Source: Typha latifolia
Lineage: Eukaryota > Streptophyta > Magnoliopsida > Poales > Typhaceae
NCBI GenBank assembly: GCA_019914945.1
Contig: CM034105.1
Span: forward strand, 10,912,001-10,976,000
Length of the DNA: 64,000 nucleotides
Direction: 5' to 3'
Below the pieces are notes generated by a model, which was given only the letters and a program-made list of their open reading frames with translations, was not told the origin of the DNA and did not search any database. Of the stretch, positions 44,909-54,500 are shown piece by piece (the first letter of the stretch is position 1; the number at the start of each line of letters is the position of its first letter). A program made the translations under genes and the position numbers.

Positions 44909-45537
44909 TAGGGTTATTAAAGAGCCGAGCTCAAGTAAGCTTAGCTTGTGATTTGCTCATCCAATATCGAGTTGGCTTAGCTTAGTTCGAATATAACTCA
45001 TTTCCAAAATCATATATAGAAGGTAACCAAATCAATTAACAAATTTAATAACTTTGGGAAGTGCCTAACTATAAAGACTACTCTTTTTAGTTTTCCCACA
45101 TGGGACTAAGAGAAAGTAAATAAAAAATCAACATAAAAAATAGAGCTACTTAAATAAATGTAATAGCAAGGGCTTGAACGCTCAACACCCACGTAAAAAA
45201 ATTGCTTTATCATTTGTGCTAAGAGAAGGTAAGATATTTGTTGATATATATATAATATAGTATAATATATGAAAGAGCTCACAAAGTTGCTTAAATTATT
45301 CCAAACCTTTGAAGAGAGGGACTAAGGTCCCACTTCTCTTCATCAGCTATTTTTGAGTCGGAAATACCTATTTCGTCACTTGAGCTAATTTGAGCCGAGC
45401 TTGAGCGAGGTTGAGCGAGCTAGATCTAACTCGACTCTATTTTTTTTTTTTTTGAGTACGAAAACTAAGCCTCTAAATGAGTTGAGCTTGAGCAACTCAA
45501 GAATCGTCAAGCTATTCGAGCTATTTTGACAGCCTTA
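44909..45537. mobile_element. hAT-like non-autonomous element, 629 bp
   Basis: The left end TAGGGTTATTAAAGAG and the complement of the right end TAAGGCTGTCAAAATAG are imperfect inverted repeats of the hAT kind (TAGGGxTGTCAAA). The flanks are TCTATCCC (44901-44908) and TCTATCTC (45538-45545), an 8-bp duplication with one mismatch. The inside carries repeated GAGCTC/AGCTTGAGC motifs and no gene. Confidence 0.75.
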
Positions 45538-45545
45538 TCTATCTC

Positions 45546-46110
45546 TCCTCGATGTGTGATATTCTATGCGAGTTTATAATATTACTATGAATTAGATATA
45601 GATCGATCTGAATATAAGAAACTTATAAATTTTTTTGTGGTGGTAGCATCATGAGTTACGTATCTAATAGCTTTGATTTCACATAAATTTGAGGTCATGG
45701 TGAAAAGTTAAAAATAAAACAGTGATGAAAGATCCTTACAAGGCTGATTAGTAATTATTTGATATTACGACAATCGTTAGAGGGTGGCGGACAACCAAAG
45801 GTGGTGGTGGATAGCCATATAGTAGGGTGACTCATGGAGGAAGATGGTGGTTAGAATTTAGAAATTTGGAAGATGGTTTACGGTTATAATTTACTCCTAA
45901 AAAGATAAGAATGATCCGACTATAGTAAAATGATAAATACGATAATAATAATTTGGCTAAACAAGATTTATTCAACGACCTAATTAACTCATGATCTTAG
46001 CAAATCAGATCTATATCTACTTTATTTGAATTCGAAACAATAAACAATCTAACTAATTTGACTTGATATGATTAATTGAACCCACGTGGTCAAATCATAT
46101 CAAATATATT
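45546..46110 (-). repeat. LTR-like repeat, copy 2
   Basis: Inverted relative to 18290-19040: the complement gives TTGACCACGTGGGTTCAATT, later the C-C-A-C-C-rich block, then GTTTTATTTTTAACTTTTCA. It directly adjoins the hAT-like element. It may be the LTR of the gypsy element whose gag fragment lies at 44160, but the strands differ, so this is uncertain. Confidence 0.5.
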
Positions 46111-47190
46111 GTGTGATATTTTAATTGAAGCTTCTATGTGAGCCTATGATTTGATGAGTGATAATTTGTTTAAACTCTAAGTAAGTCTATAATATGATAC
46201 ATAATTGCATAGTATGATGTGTACACATGATATTGGGTATCTAATGAGTCATGAATAGTTGATACATGAGATTTAATTACTATTCGTTTGGATTGCACAT
46301 CACCTCACATTCTTGACCATGAGTTGTACTATCACTATATGTTTTGCATTATTTATAACCATTGTGGATTACACTTGCTAGGATTTTCATAGAGTAGCTA
46401 TTGCTGTTGTTTATTTGTTAGTTTTCCTATATTTTTTTTAATGGTTAGTCTCGCTTTTGTGGGCTTGATACTTTGAATTGCATGGACATATATTTTAGGA
46501 TATTTGTTATGACATGTGAGTTATGTTAGATAATTCTTTTGAATTTATATTTTAGAAAATTAGTTATTGCTTAAATGCGATACAGAAATATTAACTAATG
46601 GGTCACATGAGCACCGTGTGGGGGTACCTCCTATGTGATGAATATGTGTATTTTTGAGGTGCTACTTAGTATGTTGACTTGCCAAATATGTTCCAACTAT
46701 TAAAAGTTTTTTTCATTTTATAAGTGGTGCTCTATGCATGTCTCTTCCAAAGAAAAAATAGAGATAAAATTGGAATCTTATAGAAGTTTTGCTTGTTAAG
46801 AATTAATACCTGTTATTTGTCAAGTTAACAAATATAACTCTGCTAATAAAGTATCATGGAATAAGCTTAAAAAATGTATAATACTGAAGACATCTCTCAT
46901 TTTATTTTATTTTTCTCATTGGACTTCCTTAATGGTAATAAATACTTTTAATTAAAGTAATGCTGAGATCTAGTTCTCTCTGACATTTTAAGGAACATAT
47001 ATCTAGCAGCAAATACAGTAAATAGAGTAGAAACTGATTGAATATTTAGTAAAGGGTGGAAGGAGATGCAAGTCTATCTCATTCAAGGCTAATCGACCAT
47101 ATGTGAAATTAAATAAAATTTTATAACTATTTTCTATGTAAAATTTTATGGTGGCATCCTCACATCTCTTTTATCCTCTTCACTCCATAC
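46111..47190. other. Intergenic, nothing identified
   Basis: AT-rich sequence with no open frame of note and no repeat that I can match elsewhere in the window. Confidence 0.4.
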
Positions 47191-47720
47191 TAGATGTGAA
47201 AACGGGTAGAAATAACTCTGACCCGACTCACTATCAAAAGATTTGGATCAGAAAATTTTACCCCATCGGGGTATAGGTTCGGATATGAATTGAGTTTTTA
47301 AAAAATATTCAAATACATATACAAATACAAGTCGAGTAAAATTTTTTAAATACAAATATCAAATATCCATTTACCCACATAAATTGTAAATAATATATTT
47401 ATTTATTATATACCCTACTTGTTACCCTCTTGAATCTAACCCAACCCATTAGGTTATTACTAAGGGTGTAAACGAGTCTAGCTTGGGCAAGCTGGGCCTA
47501 GCTCTGCTCGACTCGAGAGTCAAAAATTTAGCTTTGCTTGAGCTCGGCTCAATGGCTCGTGGGCTTAATGAGTTGGTCTATAGCTCGATCTAAAAATCGT
47601 AGAATTATATGAGAAAAATAATAAATAAATAGTGAAAGATATGATTCAAAATCAGATTAACTGAGTTAATAGAAGCTATTTTAACCAACTTTGCTATATA
47701 ATATTTCTATATTTATTTTA

Positions 47721-47723
<3 letters not shown>

Positions 47724-47761
<38 letters not shown>
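47724..47761. repeat. (TA)n microsatellite
   Basis: About 19 perfect TA steps, next to a GAGCTCGAGTCGAC motif. Confidence 0.9.
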
Positions 47762-47762
<1 letters not shown>

Positions 47763-47924
47763 CTTAGAGCTCGAGTCGACCGAATTAACCTTCCGAGCTC
47801 GAATCTTTCTCTAGCCCTACCTGCCGCGAACGAGAGTTGAAGCCTGATCGCCCTATTCATCTCCTCCGTCGCCAAGCCACCACTTCACCGCCAAGCTACG
47901 CCTCCGCTTCTCCGCCAAGCTCCG

Positions 47925-48262
47925 CCCGCTTTCCTCTTCGCCAAGCTCCGCCTCTTCGCCGTCGCCAAGCTCCGCCTCTTCGCCGTCGCCAAGCTCCGCC
48001 TCTTCTTCGTCGCCAAGCTCCGCCTCTTCGCCGTCGCCAAGCTCCGCCTCTTCGCCGTCGCCAAGCTCCGCCTCTTCGCCGTCGCCAAGCTCCGCCTCTT
48101 CGCCGTCGCCAAGCTCCGCCTCTTCGCCGTCGCCAAGCTCCGCCTCTTCGCCGTCGCCAAGCTCCGCCTCTTCGCCGTCGCCAATCTCCGCCTCTTCGCC
48201 GTCGCCAAGCCACCGCCTCTTCGCCGTCGCCAAGCTACCGCCTCTTCGCCGTCGCCAAGCCA
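47925..48262. repeat. 24-bp minisatellite, about 13-14 units
   Basis: Unit: TCGCCAAGCTCCGCCTCTTC followed by GCCG. One unit has an extra variant (CTTCTTCG near 48003) and the last units shift to AAGCCACCG or AAGCTACCG. Because the unit length is a multiple of three and lacks stops, frames on both strands stay open for 105-181 residues. None shows any other sign of coding. Confidence 0.9.
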
Positions 48263-48594
48263 CCGTATCTCCGCCGTCGCCGAGATCCTACGCCTCTCTA
48301 CCTCGAGCTCGCCTACCACTTTGAGAGCCCCCTCCGTTCACGGTTAGCTCCCTACCTCGAGCTCAGTTTCAAACTAGCGTAAATCATTTCTCTTGGACAA
48401 AAGCTTAGCCTCTGTTTCTTTGAGTCTCTCTGTTGTATCTTCATATGATTTGGCACAAATCGCCTCAATGGTGTAGGTAGCCGGTTTAAAGAATTTATCA
48501 CCTTCACAATATGTTAGATAATCTCAGATTAAATCAATATAATAGCGTAAGTATATATTAGGACAGCAAAGAACAAAGACCAAGCAATACAGAC

Positions 48595-48703
48595 CATATA
48601 CAGCAAATATATAAGTGCCAGGTTTTAGTTCAGAAACTTCACAAAGTTGGAGGCCTTCCAGTCTCTTGAAAAAAGCAGCTTTTGAATCTTTGGCCATTGT
48701 TAA
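48595..48703 (-). pseudogene. Single captured exon resembling ARG1/DnaJ15-16-type DnaJ genes
   Basis: The minus-strand sequence after GTGGTGCAG and before GTCTGT encodes L-T-M-A-K-D-S-K-A-A-F-F-K-R-L-E-G-L, then E-V-S-E-L-K-P-G-T-Y-I-F-A-V-Y. This recalls the segment after the DnaJ domain in plant ARG1-like proteins (F-F-K-x-L-E-G-L-Q-P-C-E). It is 109 nt with both splice signals and no stop, but no neighbouring exon of such a gene is visible. The family call is from memory. Confidence 0.5.
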
Positions 48704-49584
48704 CTGCACCACTATTAAATCCATTCGATAAACTTTAAAATGTAAGGAGTACATCCCTGCAGGTGTAAGAAGTACATCCCTGCAGAGTTTCTAGTTTCCT
48801 TACCTTAGTTATTCGCTTATTTTTCATATGCACTTAAATGAGGAGGATTGTTTGGATAGTTGGATATTTTTGATTCCTCTCTAACTTTGGGATGCTGATA
48901 TTTTGTGAATTTGTGTTAATTTAATTTGTTGAAGTTAATGTGAACTTGTGTCTACACTTTATATTTGTGTCTAGACTTTATATTTAAACTTGTGTTAATT
49001 TAATTTTCTTGAAGTTAATGTGAACTAGTGTCTAGACTTTGTATTTGAACCGGTGTTACTTTAATTTTCTTGAAGTTAATGTGAATGGAGTGATTGCATG
49101 TTGAAGTCAATTGAAGTTCGTGAAATTAGAAGTAGAATCTGTTTATATGTTGATGCTCAATTGAAGTGATTTATTGTTTCTTGTGTGGTGTAGTCTTGTT
49201 AATAATGTTATATTATGATTTAGCGTTCCTTGCTCATTTAGATGGTGAATACTGATATTATTATCAATAATGTGTTCTATGTTGTTTGTAAAGATTGATT
49301 TTGCTAACTATATTTATTTGATATGCAAATAATCATTTTTGTGAAACTCTTAGTATTTTGTGTCCAAAAGAAAGGTAGTAATTCGTTTAACATTCGATCT
49401 GTATCCGTTTAAGTTCTGATTCAAAAGTTATCTAATCTATATCTAAAAATTATCCGTATTTGTTTAGTTAGGATATGATTTTAAATTTTATTATCCATCC
49501 AATATTCTTATTCGAATTTAGATCTGAATAAAAAATATGGATCCTGACGTGGGTTGAGCACTATCTGATCTGTTTTCACCCCTA

Positions 49585-50055
49585 TCTCAGACTCTTGTCG
49601 ACTCCTATCACAGCAAAACCTAAGCCCGATAACACCATCTCGTCCTCTGATGGTAAGTACCTCTTCTCTCTCCTCTCTCCTCCCTTCTTTCTCCTCTCTC
49701 CTCCTTGCTTTCTCCTTCCCCGGCAAAAGCCTGCCATATACTAGCGTTGTGGGCTATAGGCATCGCCGGTGTTCAGCTCCTACCCCTACTCTTCCTTCCT
49801 TTCTTGCTCTCTCTACCTCTTTCTCTCCCTTTCATGTTTACTTGTGTGCTCTCGTGCTGTCATTGTGATCTTCGTGCTCGTCAATGTTGTCTAAAGATGT
49901 CATCATGCATCACTGAAATCCTTTTAATTTTTTTTCCTCTTTGGTGCTGGCATCGCTCTTCATTATCACTGTCGTTGGTAGTCATTGTAGTTGTTTCCTT
50001 TTTATTCTTTATTCTCCTAACTCTCTAGGGTTAGGGTTTTTAGGGTTTCTCGGCA
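49585..50055 (+). promoter_or_regulatory. Promoter and 5' leader region of the NEPRO-like gene
   Basis: Pyrimidine-rich sequence (TCTCTCCTCTCTCC near 49665-49710) precedes AGGGTTAGGGTTTTTAGGG, a telobox-like motif at 50028-50048, directly upstream of the start codon. Teloboxes are frequent in promoters of ribosome-biogenesis genes in plants, in keeping with a nucleolar product. The open frames here are not genes. Confidence 0.4.
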
Positions 50056-51482
50056 ATGGGGTCCGAGAACATGGAAGAAGAGGGGAGGCTTAGGACGCTT
50101 GTCTTCCAACTACAGACTGAGGCCGGCGTCCTCGATCGCATTGTGTACAAGAACAAGAACCAGCATCGCCGCTGCCCTTACTTCCAGTTCCTCCTTAAGG
50201 TCCTTTATTAAAAAAATTCCCTTTTTTCTACTAGCATTTAGCATATATGGAGTTTTTGTTCATGCTTTGTTATGTTTAGGTGAGAAGGGATTTGAGGCTC
50301 TTGCAGTCGGCGCGCTTGTCTGAGATCTTGAATGCACTCCTTCCTATTGTCGAAGGTAGGAGACCAGCTCAAAGGGCTCTTCTTCCAATAAGGTGAGGCG
50401 TTGTATTTTTTGGGTTTGATTTGTTTACAAGTTCTTTTTATGAAAAGGGGAACTTTATTATTTAATTGGAAATTTGTAAATTTTGGTGTCCTTCTATTTG
50501 TGTTATATAATAAGTAATACAGAAACTGCTGTGGTTGTAACATCCTGACTTGAAAAATGTTTTATACTGCTTATTATAGCTCAATCTTTTATTCAGCATT
50601 GATATGTGTTGAATTGATCAACTGTGCTGCCTTTCAAGTGGATTTTGGACTGTAGATGTCATATCACTTAATTTTACTTGAATTGCAAGTTTGCAACTTT
50701 GTGTGTTTCCAGACCAAAGAGAAAAGGCCCTAGTGTAAGACGGACCTACCAGGAACGACTCTTGGGTGTTGCACGCATACTCTCACAGGTGCCATTTGCT
50801 GTCTCTCTATTATTATGTTTTACATTTACATGGTTAAATGGAAGCATGTTTGATGAATCCTCTCTTCTAGTAATGCCTATTTGGATTGATGCCAGATCAC
50901 TTCATTGTGCTATGTGATCTAAAGTTATATTGTCCTGGCAGGTCCCCAGAAGATTCTGGACGTTGCCTTGCAACACTGTTATTGATTCATCTTGACAACC
51001 TACCTTTACTGTCATGAGTTTGGTGTTGATTTTACACCATAAACATGCTAATATTCTTCCCTTAAGGGCATGATCGTCATCAAACAGCTTTGACTTAGAC
51101 TCTTGGCACATGGAACATGAAAGCTTAAGTCGTCCATTGCCTGATATATATAAGTTATAATGAACATATACATGAGACTTAATTGGTATCAATGTTTCCA
51201 AAAACTGCTGGCGAAGGGTGGGCAGATAGGGGATTGCCTAGCATCTAGGTGCCTAGAACTAAGGCGGATATAATGCAAAAGTGAGATCAAATGGTATCTA
51301 TGTGACATCCACAAGTAAAGATATAGAGAGAGATCCATAAGAAAACTTGTTACTGCTCCTTGCGTGGAGGCAATGGCTGTTGCTGCCATAAAGAGGTGTA
51401 GTGGCAGCAACCTTCTAGGTGATGCTCTTCACTGTAGCAGTCTTCATTGTATCCTTACAAGAAAAAAGGAAGAGTGAGAGCG

Positions 51483-51523
<41 letters not shown>

Positions 51524-54500
51524 ACTGTCCTCCAGTAGTCAAAACAGTACCTTCTCCATCACATTGAGAATAAAGTAAACTAGGGCAGAAACACCCACTA
51601 CCCACTTAGGAGTTAGGAATAATACTTTTACTTAATATCTCTATTTAAACTCCTGACGTGCTTGAAAACCACCTAATTACTTGGTGTGTAGCCCCTGGCC
51701 AGCTGCTTGGGTGAGCACCTATGCTCAAACTGCCTTAAGGATCCACCTATATAAAGTTGATGGCCAGGCTGCCCAAGGTTGTCGCCTAGGTGGTCACCTT
51801 GGCCTTTTTTTGGAACATTGATTAGTACATCTAAAAACTCACAAAAATGTCATCGAGAATTGTATAGAGTCAATAATCATAGCTGAAGCTAATTTCAAAC
51901 AGATCACAACATTCGAATCAAGGCAACTTTAAAAGCTAAATTAAATTAGCAAATCCTAATGCAGGTCATGAAAGAGCTGGTTCCTATACTCAATAGTCTA
52001 TAACTAATGCAATTCTTGCTCACCTGAGATGATAAGAATATTGAGCTATACAAACTAGTGACCGGTCAAGCTATGCATAAACCATACGTATAAGAAGAGG
52101 CCACATGGATGTCCTATAGAAACATGATATCAAATAATAATATAGGTATCTAGAATAAGTGTAAAACATGAACAAATCCTTTCCACAAATACTGAATGCA
52201 AGTTTATTGCTAATTATGCCATAATATGTTTTGGAGGTATTCACATAATTCCATAATATAACTTGTTAAAATCTGTAAATATGAAAAATATCTCAATATC
52301 TTGAGCATGGTTAGTAGGATTTGCTGATACGATCCAAGCCCGATCTGCTAGGGTTAGGTAGGGTCGGCTTGGACCGGCCAAATTCGATCCGGATCAGGAT
52401 CGATAGGTTTGGGTCAATCGGGCCAGATTACAATCTGATCTTGCTCCTCACACTCTTTTTCTCTTTCACTCTTTCTTCCACTCTCTCTTTAGTCTCTCAT
52501 TTTCACCGACAACAAACTCTTGTTTTTTGTTTTTTCTCTTTTCTTTTTGTTCACTATCAACCTTTTTTTTTTCATTTTCTTCCCTTCTCTCTCTCTTTCT
52601 TCTTTTGTAGCTATTTTTTGTCTTTTCGTTTTATCTCTCTTTTCTTTTTCTTCATTGCACAACAAGTTGTTTTCGTTTTTTTTTGTTTTCTTCTATTATC
52701 TTTTTCTTCATTGTGCAATAGAAAATTATTTTATTGTTTAATTTTCTGAATTATATTTCTAATTTTATCCAATGCTTTAAAAAGCGGTCGCAGGTGGCAG
52801 GCGGTCAACCTACCGCCTAGCGCCTAGGCGGAAGGCGGGTGACAAGGCGGTCTAGCATTTTTAATATAAATAAATAAATAAGTATAATATATATACTTAA
52901 ATAGCAGGCAATTAATAATTCCCCCAATTAATAATGCATGACAGTGAAAAAGAATTCCTTCTCTATAATCTTAATTCAATAATTCATAAAGCAATTAGCA
53001 ATTAACTCCTCTAAATTGGTTAGTTTTATTAAACCCGGTCCTCTATAAAACCCGACCCACTCACTACTAACCGCATCTCGACTTGGTGGGCCGAAGCGCT
53101 AGCTCGCCAAGTCGGGCCAGGCAGCCCACCTAGCACTATTTAGCGCCTAGGCAGCTCGCCAAGGCGCTTGGCCGCCTTTTGCCGACGCTTTTCAACATGG
53201 CGGCCGCCTTTTCCGCTTTTCAAAACAATGATTTTATCTCTGTTTAGTTGTTTACATTAAAATTAAAATGGCTCCAAGAGAAAAGTCACAAGATATCGAC
53301 ATTAGTTGGCAACATTGCATCCTTCATAGCTAAGACAAAAAGCGTGTCAAATGTAACATGTTAGAAAATGAAATGAGTGATGGTGTTAGCCATTTGAAAA
53401 AATATTTAGTTGAAAGATAAGAAAAAATAGTAGCTTGCATTTAGATAAATGAAGAGAGTAATGAAAGAAAGCAGAAATACACAAAGAGATGAAGAGATGA
53501 GAAGAATCTGTGGTGGTAGCTTTGAAAGATATATAATAGTTCATATGCAGGGAAAAAAATATGGGTAGTAGATCTAGGACTCCTAGTGTTACGGGCTTTA
53601 CGGTAGAGTTTGAAAATATTAGACCGATGAATACATATCTTTAGCTAAATTTTTTTTCTATAATTATATTCCTTTCAATATAGTTGATTGTTCTTATTAT
53701 CACACCATGGTGGATGCTATACGATTAGTAGGGCCTGATGTTTCGCTTTCTAGTTCAAAAGATATTGCTACTAAATATCTTGAATCAGAGATAGATAAAC
53801 TTCATACTTATATTGAGATATTTAAAAAGTATTACAATAAATTTGGTTGTACATTAATATGTGATAGGTGTATTACACAGAATATAAGAAATATATATTT
53901 CTTGGTGTACTCAAGCATGAGAATTATAATTTTGAAGTCTGTGGATGCTATTGCTTATTTCAAAAGTGCAAATTATATTTTTCAGTTGATAGATGAGGTA
54001 GTAGAAGAAATTGGTGAAAAAATAGTAGTTTAAGTGGTATTGATTTATAAGGCTGTTAAATAATTATTTATGATGAAAAGACAACATTTATATTGGATGC
54101 CATGTGCTATATATCATGTTGATCTCACGTTGAAAGATATCGCCAAAAATCCAAAAATTAATATGGTCATATATGAAAGTCAGAGATTGATAAACTTTAT
54201 ATATAATTATGGTTGGATTCTTAATTTACTTAGGCAAATGACTGGTGGTAGAGAGATTATCAAACTCAGTTTCATTAGATTTGCTGCTCATTTTCTAGTA
54301 TTGGAGAGCATCGTTCAATATAAAGATGAGATTATGCAGATACTCTTTTAAAGATATGTATCCATCAGTCTAATATTTTATATTTCGCTGTAAAGCCTAT
54401 AACACCTCGAGTTCTAGAACTACTGTCTCCATATCTCTTTCTCCTTGTACATGAATTGATCTAGATCTTCAAAGGCTACCACCACTGCTTTTTCTCATCA

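Larger units (their letters stand above)
47191..49584. mobile_element. hAT-like element, 2.4 kb, with a minisatellite and a captured exon
   Basis: Left end TAGATGTGAAAACGGG; complement of right end TAGGGGTGAAAACAGA. Subterminal sequence also matches in inverted form (GGATATGAATTGAG-like and AAAATTTTA blocks). The 8-bp flanks CTCCATAC and TCTCAGAC agree only partly. Inside are a (TA)n run (47724-47761), a 24-bp minisatellite and a DnaJ-like exon on the minus strand. No transposase domain is seen. A smaller hAT-like unit may be nested at 47461-47819 (ends TAAGGGTGTAAACGAG and complement TAGGGCTAGAGA). Confidence 0.5.

Noticed and set aside
47837..48382. A 181-residue + strand protein of R-R-Q-A-P-P-L repeats
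   Set aside because: A 24-bp minisatellite keeps several frames open on both strands; no domain, splice support or flanking gene structure.
52321..52749. A 142-residue phenylalanine-rich frame that resembles a membrane protein
   Set aside because: CT-rich leader of the hAT arm; the inverted arm gives a similar false protein at 55022-55339.
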